Shown piece after piece: positions 42,448 through 53,799 of a stretch of 64,000 bases of DNA. The position numbers and the translations under genes were made by a program. The stretch's first letter is position 1; each line of letters starts with the position of its first letter. The notes beneath the pieces are model-generated. The model was given only the letters and a program-made list of their open reading frames with translations, made no database searches and was not told the DNA's origin. The DNA comes from Dactylorhiza incarnata (Eukaryota > Streptophyta > Magnoliopsida > Asparagales > Orchidaceae), in contig JAWHQI010000005.1 of the NCBI GenBank assembly GCA_033032865.1, positions 5,976,001 through 6,040,000 on the forward strand, written 5' to 3'.

Positions 42448-44347
42448 TCAGAAATATTCAATTTGAAGAGCGCGGTCTTTTCCGATAAAGGCCGCGGCAT
42501 CTTGCATCTGACTGATGGCAGTGAGAGACAGTGAAAGATGACGAGTAGCTTGATGAGCAGATCGGTGAATCCGTGCAACGTCTCTCTCTATGCGGCTAAA
42601 AGGAACAGAGGGAACATCTGCCAAAGTTGGCCGCTCTTGAGCTTGCAAGGTAGGCGTCGTAGTCACTTTAGCCATCCTAGCCACCGAAGACGAGGGAGCT
42701 GCCTTCAAAGCCGCCAAGTTGACCCTCTTTAACCGCTCAATCTCAGTAGCCGCAAGAGAGGCCTTATTACGGTAATAGTGGACATCCTTCTCGAGGTGAT
42801 AAATCCGATCAGAAAGAGTTCGTACCTCTTTCTCAAAGAATCTCTCCCTCGGCCTCGATTCTCTCAGCTCCTCTACTAGCAAAGCCAGAACACCCTCAAA
42901 AGATGGCGAAGGCACAGGCACCACATCTGCAATCCAACATATCAGGTTAGAAAAGGTTAATTATAAAGAATGAAATAACAAATACAAGAAAACACGGATA
43001 TACTTTCTATATCCATAGAGGGGAGGAGATCGCTAGTTCGCGAAGAATCCCCAAATTCCTTAGTAACTGCAGCAGTCGCGGTCAAAGCAGGGCGGGCAGG
43101 AAGTTTTCTCCGCACAGTATCCATGAGCGTGAGTTTTTGCCTTTGCAGTCGCTCCCCCCTTTTCCGCTCACGCTTCAATTCCTCATGACTTATTGGAATA
43201 ATACACTCAAGAGGGATGATGACTATTTCTGGTCGCCACGAGGGTAACGAGGGTTTGAATGCTTGTGGTGGGATTTCCAGCGGCGGTCTCTTTTTTAAGA
43301 CCGCATTATTCCTACCTGATTTAAGGATGTTGGCGGCCTCAATACAGGCCGCTGCGGCCATATCAAGATCGGTCTGGCTCGCCGCGGATTTATTTGTAGC
43401 GACCCCAATAAGGGCAGCCTTCTCAATCTTGATCCTCATCAATCTCTCAAGCTTTTTGGCCGCCTCAGTGGTCATCCTGGTCTCGGCATCACTTGTCTCC
43501 CTGACTCTCTGCCCCTCGGAAGTATTGGGCTCGTCAGTCGGGTCAGCTGGATCGCGCAGTTCTTCGTCAGTCTTCTTCCATCTCAGATTTGGCTCGGGAA
43601 TTTCTTTGTCGGTCTCCTCATGCAGCAAGGGGGTAGACATGACCGCGGGAACAAAATCAACATCAACATCTTGCCTCACTCCGATAGAAGTAAAATTTTT
43701 AAGTATGGCCTCCTTTGGAGACTGTGGAAGTTTTTTTTCCAAATTTTCACTACCTTGGTTGGTCGTCGTGTTCGGCGCGACCGCCTCCTGTTTTCTTCTC
43801 TTCTTTTCCTTCAAACTAACCTCCGAAGGTGACCGCTTCCTTTTCTTTTTCCTCTTATTTTTTTTTTTGCGGCATCACCTGCTACCGCCTGGTTCTTCTT
43901 AAGTTTTTCAGAGTTCAGAAGTCGCAAAACTTTTCAGACCTTGGCGACAGCGGTATCATCAACTTCAGACCGCCCAACCAATCTCTCACATAACCCGGTA
44001 CCAGGTTTTCCCGTAGAGACATGTGCGATCTCATTGATCTGGCCTTCTTCAGGAGTGTTGAACTCCGCCATCACCTTATCTACGTCAATACTCAAGTCCG
44101 TATCAGGTAAGCTCAAAATTATTTGAGAGTCCAGGGTGTTCATAATGGCAATCAACGGGGAGGGCTCAGGAGCAGCCGCGGCCGGTTTCACCGCAGACAT
44201 ATCGTTGTTCTTCTTCTTGGAAGCGGCCTCGGCGTTCTACGTCTTCGGATCACCTTTTTCTATCTCCGTCCTCTTCTTGCGAGGAGAAGAGCGCTTCCTG
44301 ATATCGCCTTCAAACATCGACATAAGCAATGACTTTTTCCCAGACAT
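42448..44347 (-). pseudogene. Antisense spliced gene of a gypsy element (function unknown)
   Basis: A minus-strand gene with promoter, ATG at 44347 (MSGKKSLLMSMFEGD) and at least one intron. The exon ending MDIE at 43004 joins the one starting VVPVPSPSFEGV at 42926; the 77-nt intron has GT...AG ends and keeps the phase. The protein is charged, with a nuclear-signal-like basic patch (43790-43870), helical middle, and a C-terminal coiled coil (RERFFEKEVRTLSDRIYHLE). An in-frame TAG near 44237, a TGA near 43934 and an A-run frameshift near 43870 disable it. I infer it is the C-terminal type of the extra ORF carried by TAT-lineage gypsy elements; no domain is certain. Confidence 0.5.
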
Positions 44348-44430
44348 CGCAAGCTTGAAAAGGGTGATCGCGATCGGCGAGAAACTCCACGTTGGAAGAA
44401 ATGATTTTCAGAATCCCCAACCCTCATGTG

Positions 44431-44440
44431 TTATTTATAG
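44431..44440 (-). promoter_or_regulatory. TATA box of the antisense gene
   Basis: CTATAAATAA on the minus strand, 84 bp upstream of the ATG at 44347. This is normal spacing for a plant promoter with a short leader. Confidence 0.55.
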
Positions 44441-44444
44441 TTTT

Positions 44445-44974
44445 TCTGCATTAAAGGTGCATCGCAGTCTCCGCGGATAACGCGAATATTTTCGAAGTTA
44501 TCTTTAACTTTAAAATGTGTGGGACCATGTTTACCCGGAATCCTGCGATCTCAGAAGGCTTCAGCGTCTTCACTATTTGCGGTCCAGGCGGACAGTTTTC
44601 ATGTGCCTGCTCAAATCGCAGGCAGAAGATCAACAATTTCCTTCAGAGGCTCGCAGTTTGCCCTTGGCTGATCGCCGGATCGCGCGGTCAGCCCTTCTTT
44701 TTCCTCAGCGCTATTTGCACACCATATAACATCTCATCCTTGCCCAATTCTCTAGTACTCTAGGCAATTCATAATTAAAGACATGTCCATACAGGAAGGC
44801 TCCCCCTAGTATAAATAGGGGTACGCAATACCAAGAAAGGCATGCTAACTCAATTCCAAGGTACAGTTTCTCGCAACTGCGGACTCGAGTACATTTCTCT
44901 CTACGGCTCTTGCGACCTCCCTGGGGCGGTCTCTGTAATCTCTTTTCAAGCATCTAATAACATCACCCGCAACA
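44445..44974 (+). repeat. Probable TAT-type gypsy LTR with priming site
   Basis: A plus-strand TATA box (TATAAATA, 44810-44817) is followed about 165 bp later by AAGTGGAGGTGCCGTTATGG (from 44974). That resembles the AAGTGGCGCCGT... priming site of TAT-lineage gypsy elements. LTR start is uncertain; no second copy is present. Confidence 0.45.
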
Positions 44975-45237
44975 AGTGGAGGTGCCGTTATGGGCAGTGT
45001 GGCCTCGCCGTTCGCGACATCATCTCCTTTTTCCTTGGTTCGTTCAAAACAATCGTAGAGTAACCGACAACTCTTATTCCTCTCCTTTTCACCTCTCTCG
45101 CCAAGCGTGAGTTTGTGGAGGTGCATTCTGAGCACCAACAAACAACATTTCAAATTCTAATGAATAAACTTTTTCAACCCTCTTTTAAGACAATTTGACG
45201 TTATTTTCTAAGACGATATATTAATCTATAGCCCAAA

Positions 45238-47820
45238 CCTGAGGTGCACATTTTTCATCTTGACTCAGTTTTTCAAATTCTTCACCAGAACCCCTTATTT
45301 GTAAAATACTCTAAATGTAGTTTTGCCATGGAAACGGTGGAGTTTTTAGGTCATATTATTTCCCGTTGTAGCATACACCCACATCCCAACAAAATTTTCA
45401 CGGTATTACAGTGGGCCACTCCCACGACCGTCAAATAATTACGATCCTTTCTCGAGTTAGCCGGATATTACAGACGTTTTATAAAGGATTATGCAACAAT
45501 AGCAGCACCACTCACTGATTTGTTAACAAAAGATGGATTTCATTGGACTGACAAAGCATCCCAGGCTTTCACCACACTTAAAATAGCCCTCTCTACGACA
45601 CCAGTCCTAGCACTACCCAATTTTACCGAGCTTTTCATTTTGGAAACAGACGCCTCCGGTTGTGGAATTGGATCCAATCTGTCTCAAAACAACCACCCAC
45701 TAGCATATTTTACTAAAAAACTAACTACAAAAGAACAAACTAAATCAACATACGAGCGTGAATTATTGGCCATTTCAGTCGCCCTAGATAAATGGCAACA
45801 ATACCTCTTAGGGGCTCCCTTTAAAATTAGGACGGACCACCAAACATTACATCATTTGGCCACACAACTCTACTAACTACACCAGCACAGCAATGTTTTT
45901 TATCAAAAAATTTAGGATTTGATTTTACAATATAAACAGGGCAGACAGAATCCCGTAGCAGACGCACTGTCCAGACTACCAGACCAAATAGACACTGTAA
46001 GGTTACCTAATTTAAATTGTTCCATCATTAAATGTTTGATAATCTCAAAACTTTCTATCAAGAAGACCCCTAAGCTGCGGAAATATTACAAGATTTACTA
46101 ATACAACCAGGTAAACTGCCACATTGGACGAAACGATATAAACCATTATTTTATAAAAATCATTTATATATTCCTTCCAAACCCTTAAGAAACAAGTTAA
46201 TTAAAGAGGTCCACCCGCTCGAGTGGTCACTCTGGTGTAGCACCGTCAGTTTACTGATTAAATAAAATTTTGTTGGCCTAACCTTTTAAAAGATGTTCAA
46301 TTTTTTTATCAAAAGTTGTGATTTATGCCAGAAAGGAAAAAATGGCCTATTACAACAACTTCCTATACTAACATAGATTTGAGCAGATATCTTTATGGAT
46401 TTTATAACTCACTTACCCTCCTCTGAATCATTTAATAATATACTCGTAGTAGTCGATATACTATCTAAAGCAGCACATTTCACACCATTATTCGGCCAAA
46501 CATCTGCAATAATAGCGCGTGTTTTTTGGGATACCGTCGGTAAATTACATGGCTTCCCTACAACCATAATTACCAATTGTGATCCAATTTTTTTATCCAA
46601 ATTCTGGAAGGAATTATTTACACAGTAAGGGACCACGCTAAGTTACAGTTTTGCCTACCATCCACAAATCGATGGATAGACAGAACGTGTCAATCTAAGT
46701 TTGAACCAATACATGTGGCTCTTCGCTCACGAGAACCCCGGAAATTGGTCAAAGCTACTTAGTTGGGCAGAATATTTCTACAATAAAACATACCACTCGT
46801 CAGCCGGCATGACTCCTTTCGAAGCCATGTACGGCCGACCACCGCCTGTTTGTGTTCATCATTATACCAGTACCAATTCTTTACAGGCTATCAATTCAGA
46901 TCTACAAGACAGAAATATACTAATAAAACAACTACAAACTAATCTAATTTGAGCACAGCAGCGCATCAAACAGTTAGCCGATCGAACTCGCCAGGACCTC
47001 CAACTCGAAATCAACAATCTGGTCCTTCTAAAACTCTAGCCATATAAGCAGTTGTACCTACAACACACACGCAACGCCAGATTTAGTTTAAAATACTATG
47101 GACCCTTCCCTATAATACAAAAAATTAATCCAGTTACATATAAATTGCAACTTTCAGACCACTCAAAAATACATCCCGTTTTCATATATCCTTAAACCAT
47201 ATTACCCATCATCTACTGACATCATTCATCATCTTCCCCAACTCAACAATCATAACTAACCAATTCAATGGCAAGGCTTGGCTCCAGAGGACAGTTCCTG
47301 GGAGAATGTCACGACGCTTCCCCTTCAGGTAAGAAATAAGCTTACACTTTCTACATATACTAACTCTATTCCTTTTCAGGAATCCGCACCCAATCAGACG
47401 CATATTTCGCTATCAACGCATATGCCTTCTACCCGACCGGACAATATTCAGAAGGACTCTACAGCACCAGGACTCATCATAACACCAAGCAATAAACACA
47501 AGCAAAGAGGAAAAGCAACTCAAGAACACTTAGCTTGGATAACATCGTCAGTACTCCATCCAGTTGAGCCTCCAGCTCTGGCCGAGCTCACTTCTTGTTC
47601 CCTCCGCCAAGCTTACACTGCCTCCACACAGGTCCTTGAGGTTGCAGCGTCACCCATCCTTGCGCTTGCCGACGTTCGTCCAGGTCCCTCGACGGAAGAG
47701 CTCACGCCGCCTCACTCTCTGACGATGCTCTCCATTTCAGCAGTCAGATCCAGTTCAACCATAATGCAGTGTTTTATACCACGCAACAAGGACATTGCTT
47801 TTCGACGGACGGCAACAATG
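45238..47820 (+). pseudogene. Ty3/gypsy chromovirus pol remnant
   Basis: The 3' two thirds of a gypsy polyprotein. 45290-45440 is the reverse transcriptase end (KCSFAMETVEFLGHIIS). 45520-45880 is RNase H (FILETDASGCGIGSNLSQNN, KSTYERELLA). 45915-46040 gives NPVADALSRL. 46390-46860 is the integrase core with MDFITHLP and a later YHPQIDG stretch; the catalytic TD reads TN. 47260-47320 (IQWQGLAPEDSSWENVTTL) is a chromodomain-like tail, which marks a chromovirus. The frame continues to 47820. Stops at 45436, 45877, 46627 and 46950 and other lesions make it non-functional. Confidence 0.82.
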
Positions 47821-47823
47821 TAA

Positions 47824-49053
47824 CAAGAAGAAACACAATTGAATTGAAGGGCTGAGAAACAGCCGGCTCAGCAATCCAGTTTATCAAATAAAAGATCAAT
47901 CACAATGACAGCCGGTCTTCCATCAAAAGCATGTAATTAAGCCAACGGCTATATTGTGCTTGTGAAAGTATAAAAACGATAGTAGACTGTAATAGTGTCT
48001 ATGCCAATTAATGAAATACTTAGTTTCTTTTAGTTTAGAATTAATTAAGAGTTAATATTATATCTTCTCGGTAAGTCTTGTCGGCCACTCCGCGGGGAGC
48101 TTACATAAATCTTTGTAAAGGCCAACGCTTAAGTCATGTTTGGCGCTCCGGCAAGGCGCTCCGTTGCGGCGTCGAACGAAGACCCCCCCCCCCCCCCTAC
48201 AGCATCACATTCTGAGTGGATAAATCCTTTGTCCGCTGCGTCGTTCCGGCTGGAAGCCCGGATTCCAGCCTCCATTGCCATTCCACTGTCGATGCAAGTC
48301 TCCTACCCAAACAGAGCCTTAACCTCAATAACCAATTTGGGTATTAGCAGAGCAAGAGAGACCAAAATGGATTGTTCATAAAAACTTGAATCATAGATTA
48401 TTTATAACAGAAAATCTAACTCTCTTTTCTCCTTTACACTCAATGGTGCCGGTGGGTCACAGACAGTTTGTTATTTTATATTCATTTTATGATTATGATC
48501 TCCATTAACCTTCAAAAATACAATAATTTTAATGAGATTTCCATTCAAATCCATTGTTATATTTATCTTACAATTGCTTATTTCACTTTCCATTTGATTT
48601 ACTGCTAATCAAAAAACAAAAACAAAAAACAAAAAAAAAAACAAAAAACGACCTCCCGGCCTCCGTGGGTGAATACATTTCATAATTCATAGAGAATCAA
48701 AGGAAAAAAAAAACTAAAAGGAAAAATTGAAGCATACCCTAGAGATGAGGTCCTCCGCAACGGCTAGATGAGTGCGGCAGAAGCGGCAGCGATAAATCCT
48801 GCCGTCCAATTCCACAGTGAAAATCCTACCCATCACCTCTTCCAGATGACCTCTTCTCGGAATACTATAATCATCCCCGATCAGATGTCACCGTCTTCAA
48901 CCTCACGTTTTATAGCTTGCGATGGTATGGAATTGGGGACGGAGGAGAAAATTGTCCGTGCGGTCCGATTACAAATGGCCTTGTAGACCTGTTTTAACTA
49001 TTCAAAACCCAAAATTTATAACTTAAAATATATTTTTATCACTCAAAAATACC
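47824..49053. other. No gene recognised
   Basis: Mostly AT-rich. It contains a C16 run near 48182-48198, an A/C-rich tract (48605-48648) and short open frames (48136-48381, 48768-48986) without domains. It may include the LTR of the chromovirus remnant, but no repeat pair shows this. Confidence 0.35.
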
Positions 49054-49056
49054 TAA

Positions 49057-49557
49057 GGGTCCGTTCGGATCGCGGGTTTTGGTTTTAAAGAATTGAAATT
49101 CAGTAAAATCAAAAATTAGTAGGTTTTGGTTTTACCTGAATTCCAAAAAAGTTGTTCTGCTGCAGGAAGGTTTTGAGCTGCAGGAATTGGAATTGAGCAA
49201 TTTTGTTGTTCGGATGCAGGATGGAATTCATTCACAGGATTTGCTTCCTAAATCTAGATGTTTCCTTCTCCCTCGAATCTATCTTGTTTAGATACTGGTT
49301 CGGGTAAATCTCCGATAAGTTTGACTGTGAAGCAGGTGAATCCAGCTCATCGAAACTTGAAAATAAACAGAATTAAGTACGGGGAAACAATATTTGCAAG
49401 TACCACAGAACAGTGCTCCAAATATGGAAGCCCCTTTCTCTCATGTCTATGAACTTCCTGTCTTCCAATTCCGTGAACTCACACAAGAAAAAGAAAAGTC
49501 GGGGAGGAAGAAGAAGAGGGGGAGAAATAAGAAGAAGAGGAGGTAGAAGAAGAGGAG

Positions 49558-49589
<32 letters not shown>

Positions 49590-49593
49590 AGTA

Positions 49594-49625
<32 letters not shown>

Positions 49626-49867
49626 AGACGGGGAGGAAGAAGAAGAGACGGAAGCGCTGGACGAAGCAGGAGAATCGCGCATTTCGTGCGGTTGATGAGG
49701 AAAAACGAGGGAAATAGGTAAAAATTGGCGCTATGTATAAATGAAAACCCACGGTTTTCGCCATTTCCAATTCCGCCTTCGTTTCCGTCCAACCGAACAG
49801 GGTGAAATGAATTACTTAACGGCAAAAGCAATTCCAGGAGTCCAAAACCGACGAACTGAACGCACCC
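49057..49867. mobile_element. PIF/Harbinger-like non-autonomous element
   Basis: An 811-bp element with target duplication TAA at 49054-49056 and 49868-49870. The terminal inverted repeats start GGGTCCGTTCGGATCG and, at the other end, GGGTGCGTTCAGTTCG on the opposite strand. The TAA duplication and GGGTCCGTT start fit Tourist/PIF-Harbinger elements. No transposase frame is present. It contains a purine tract of about 170 bp. Confidence 0.8.
49488..49665 (+). repeat. Purine-rich GAA/GGA tract
   Basis: About 175 bp almost wholly A and G on the plus strand, with imperfect GAAGAG and GGAAGA repeats. It gives misleading long open frames (poly-Arg, poly-Glu, or poly-Leu/Ser on the other strand). 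Confidence 0.9.
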
Positions 49868-49870
49868 TAA

Positions 49871-50422
49871 ATGTACATACCTCATGCACGATAAAACCCT
49901 CCCTCGCAAAAACTGCTGCTCCCTTCGTGAAAAATGTATGAGCAGGAAAAATGGTGGTAAACTGTACTTTTACACTTTACCATGAAGTGCACTGATCCAA
50001 CGGTTCGCATGAATCAGCGCAATGCACTTTAAGATATGTGTACTTTACGAGCGGCGTCTTTCCTCATTTTTTTAAAGAATAAACTTTTGTAGCAAATACA
50101 ACTAATTTAATATGAACAAGGCTTTAGAAAGGGTTTCAAAAAATTATAGGTATTGTTATAAGTATATCGTGCTTGACTATTTACAAATCGTATTTTGAGT
50201 TATTTTAGGACTTCTTGAGTACTATATACAAATCAGATATATACCCAAAAAAGAGAATAATCATTTATTTTCTAAACCCCAACTGAACTCTGCCCTAGCC
50301 GCTCCTGATCCTGTTCCCATGTGCCGATCCTCCCTCCCGATCCCACCTCCTGTGCGCACGATGCCGCTCGTCGACGCCTAATGTCAACCGGGAACTTGTC
50401 GACGACCACTCCAGGGAGCTTC
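49871..50422. other. Unassigned DNA before the solo LTR
   Basis: No domain. A frame near 50376-50422 continues across the solo LTR insertion (one target copy counted) to a stop at about 51855, with SSLATIP-like or SSVLALGD-like peptide depending on frame. This might be a trace of host or captured coding DNA, but I do not recognise it. Confidence 0.3.
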
Positions 50423-51740
50423 TGTTAGAAATTTTGTATTTTAAAACATTATTTAATTTATAATGTTTTAATTGGAGCCTTGTTTGGTGTTTGGTGTTTG
50501 GTGTTTGGCTCCTCATATTTAATGAAAAGCTCCAAAACCAAATTGAGGGATTCCAAATTTTTGGAGGGAACCTTTCATGAAGGAAAGACTTAATCTTTTA
50601 GTCTCACCTTGTCATTCTACATTCTTGCTAGCAAGTATATAATTATCTTCACACTTTCTTATTTGTTCAAAGGAACATAAGGAGGAACTATGAACCACAC
50701 GTGCGCGAGCGCGCGCACGCACCAGATCCGGATCCGGATTACGGATTATGGATTTTGGATTTGGGGAATAATTTAATTGTATTTTTTTGTACAAAATAGT
50801 TTCAGTACTTTTATTCAGAGTTGCGTCGAATAGAAGTCGAAGTTGCGTCGAGTAGAACTCGAAGTGGCGTCGACTAGCTCGCTTGAAATTGGAGTTGCGT
50901 CGAATAGAACTCAACGCACCCAACCTGCGTCGATAAGAACTCGACGTAGCGTCGAGTTGCGTCGACAAGTTCTCCATCGACTTGACATGCGTCGATAAGA
51001 ACTCGAAGTAGCGTCGAGTTACGTCGACATGTTCTCCGTCGTCTTGACATGCGTCAATAAGATCTCGACGTAGTGTCAAGTTGCGTCGATATGATTTCGA
51101 CGCATCGTCGAATTGAACTCGACACGACCTATGTCGCTATGCGTTTTCTCTATGCAATTATTACGCATAATTTCTAATCGTTCTTTTACACGTTTTTCTC
51201 GCCATTACTCATTTACGTTGGAAATCTTCCATATTTGTCTACACGATTATCTCTTACCAATTATAACCGTTAAAAATTAATTACGTGTTATTTTTACGAG
51301 ACACCTATATAGGAGAATTTTCTGGATCGTTTTATATGCTCTACTACGCTTCCGAAAAACTGCTTGTGATATCTCTCTCGTTCTTACGACTTTCACCGTG
51401 ATTCTATTTTCTTGACATTTTCTTCATCAAGTGGGAGTTCGGGTGCTCATTGCTTCTTTGGTGTCCGCGCACATCTGAGTTTTCGGGATCTAGCAGGGTG
51501 TTGTACCTTGGAGGAGTTAGCATCGGTTGAAGCCCTGCCGAAGAGTGGTGCAATTTCTTTAGGGCAGTGATCGCACGCCTTACCCAGGCTCGATTCTAAA
51601 CTATATTATTCTGATCTCCTTTATTTCTCACATATCTGTTTATGATAGTTTATTATCATTTGTAGTTATACCTTTATAGAAGCTTTTCAAAATAAAAAAA
51701 ATATATAAATATAGGGATATATATGATAATTATTCCAACA
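50423..51740 (+). mobile_element. Solo LTR E (Sirevirus-like)
   Basis: A 1,318-bp LTR starting TGTTAGAAAT and ending ATTCCAACA. It is flanked by exact 5-bp duplication GCTTC (50418-50422, 51741-51745) with no internal region, so it arose by recombination between the LTRs of one element. It carries a GCGTCGA dyad array (50822-51125) and a CTATATAGG box near 51305. Confidence 0.88.
50822..51125. repeat. GCGTCGA dyad array in solo LTR E
   Basis: About a dozen GCGTCGA or TCGACG half-sites. The clearest dyad is GCGTCGA (51083-51089)/TCGACGC (51097-51103) with a 7-bp spacer. Two more (50897-50917, 50927-50947) have the same 7-bp spacing with one arm mismatch. The array ends 180 bp upstream of the TATA-like box. 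Confidence 0.75.
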
Positions 51741-51745
51741 GCTTC

Positions 51746-52256
51746 TTCAAGCCTAGCGACCATCCCTCCAGCGTTCTTGCACTTGGTGACGAAACTTTGT
51801 TGACAGTGCCTAATGTCACTAACGACAACAGTTTTTCAGACGGAGACCTGTCTTAGTCTGTCCAGTTTTTGTGGATTTATCCTCCCTAAATGAGGTATTT
51901 GAACTTACATTACTTTTTTTTCATTTCTCTTCCCTAAATGAATGTTTGGTTTGGTTATTAGGTTTTGATCAGTGTTTGTTTTTTAGGTTTTGTTTGTGTT
52001 TTGAGGTTAAAATCCATTGCAATGCAAGACTATTCTTAATTGTATGATTATTGGGGTTTGATTTTGAGGTTATGGTTGTGGTTTGATGTAGGGTTTGTAT
52101 TTGTAAAGGATTCATATGTCTTTAATTACATGTTTTATGAAAGGTTTAACTAATAGTTTTTCAACAAATATAATATTAGTTGATTGCATATACAAAATTG
52201 ATTTTTTTTTAATTTACATTGGTACGCATATAACAATTTTGTATACATATAGTCAT
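51746..52256. other. AT-rich stretch, nothing recognised
   Basis: T-rich DNA with many GTTTG motifs, ending at the next LTR. No gene seen apart from the possible short frame noted across the solo LTR. Confidence 0.35.
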
Positions 52257-53068
52257 TGTTGAAACCAGAGAACTGGTCTCGACGTTTGAAAGGGAGATGC
52301 AGCTAACCCTTACTTGACCCGAGCGAGACCCTTGAACAGTCACTAAGAACCGAAGAACCTTGCCCTTGGAGAACACCTAAGTCCACAAACGAACCCCTTA
52401 AGCTGCATCGTGGAGGTCCCACCACATACCCGGAAGCTCACAAGGAACTTCCCCTCCCAAGCCAATGCTGAGCCTGGGCACCTTGGAGGGCACTAAGGAT
52501 CACCTCACCGTCCACCTTCAATGACAGGGGGAGGGGAGGGGTAGTGCTTGCTCACACGCGAGGGAGGAGAGGTACCAACAACCCTTCCCAAGGTGCCCAT
52601 GGTGGTCTATTTATAGACTTCCCAAAAAATGGTCTGTGGTTAGCCAAAATGGTCTGCCAATAGCCTAGTTCCGCTATTTGAAAACACTATCTGCACCCCC
52701 TAATAGCCCATTAGGAAGGGCAAGAGGGAGGCAAGAGAGGGGTGAGTGGGGGGAGTCTCCCCCACTCGCCAGCCACAAGGGGCGAGTGGGGGGAGCCTCC
52801 CCCACCCGCCGGCCACAAGGGGCGAGTGGGGGGAGCCTCCCCCACTCACCGGCCGCAAGGGGCGAGTGGGGGGAGCCTCCCCCACTAGCCGGTCGCAAGG
52901 GGTGAGTGGGGGGAGCCTCCCCCACTCGCTGGCCACACAAGGGGGCCTCCCTAGTCCTGCTCGGTCTCAGTCGCTTCCGAGAGGTCGACCCGCTTGCCTC
53001 AGTCACCTTCTCTATCACGACCTTATCCGTGTCGGGTCACCCGACTCGGAAAATATGAGGGTTGTACA
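52257..53068 (-). repeat. 3' LTR of TAT element (812 bp)
   Basis: On the minus strand it starts TGTACAACCC at 53068 after polypurine tract AAAAGAGCGGGGATTG and ends GGTTTCAACA at 52257. A 40-bp hairpin array (52940-52741) precedes a TATA box (TATAAATA, 52615-52608). Only one copy exists, so the ends rest on TG...CA and the polypurine tract. Confidence 0.7.
52741..52945. repeat. 40-bp tandem array of GC-rich hairpins
   Basis: Five 40-bp units starting at 52741, 52781, 52821, 52861 and 52901. Most carry 11-bp inverted arms GCGAGTGGGGG/CCCCCACTCGC around a 6-bp spacer. In the LTR's orientation the array lies about 130 bp upstream of the TATA box. Confidence 0.92.
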
Positions 53069-53204
53069 CAATCCCCGCTCTTTTCGAGTTTGCCTTAAGC
53101 TCGGAAAGAAAGTCCAAACCACCTATTTGACGAGTAGGTGGGACCATAGAGTGACCCACGAAGGGCCCTGCCAGCGGGATGCTCCTGCCGAGTTTTTCAA
53201 CTGA

Positions 53205-53795
53205 ACCTAACTTGGGGTGGAATGCGAACCTTTCTCCACTTAACAACCCTCCTATGAGCCGAACTCAATTGGAGGTGGAGAAAGCTCAACACCTTAGGTC
53301 GAATTGATCTTGACCTTAGGTGGAGAAAACTCAACACCTCTAGCCGAGCCCGACCTGAGGTGGGAGGTAAACCTTTCTCCACTTAACAACCCTCCTATGC
53401 GCCGAGCTCAACTGGAGGTGGAGAAAGCTCAACACCTTAGGTCGAATTGATCTTGACCTTAGGTGGAGAAAAACTCAGCACCTCTAGCCGAGCCGAGCTC
53501 AACCTGAGGTGAGAGGCAAACCTTTCTCCACTTAACAACCCTCCTATGAGCCTAGCTCAACTGGAGGTGGAGAAAGCTCAACACCTTAGGTCGAATTGAT
53601 CTTGACCTTAGGTGGAGAAAAACTCAGCACCTCTAGCCGAGCCAAGCTCGACCTGAGGTGAGAGGCAAACCTTTCTCCACTTAACAACCCTCCTATGAAC
53701 CGAGCTCAACTAGAGGTGAAGAAAGCTCAACACCTTAGGTCGAATTGATCTTGACCCGAGGTGGAGAAAAATCAACATCTTCCCACACCCACTGG
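53205..53795. repeat. Tandem repeat of about 143-149 bp, four copies
   Basis: Units start with AACCTTTCTCCACTTAACAA at 53227, 53370, 53519 and 53668. They lie in the 3' untranslated region of the TAT element. Confidence 0.9.
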
Positions 53796-53799
53796 GGGC

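Noticed and set aside
43216..43902. Plus-strand Ser/Leu/Phe-rich frame
   Set aside because: It is the complement of the charged antisense gene, which has a TATA box and a phase-keeping intron on the minus strand.
48136..48381. Possible small host gene
   Set aside because: A short frame starting beside a C16 run, with no domain, no intron signals and no TATA box found.
49373..49909. Long minus-strand frame rich in leucine and proline
   Set aside because: It is the complement of the GAA/GGA purine tract and low in complexity.
52674..53018. Gly/Pro-rich frames on both strands
   Set aside because: They are products of the 40-bp GC-rich tandem array, with no domain.
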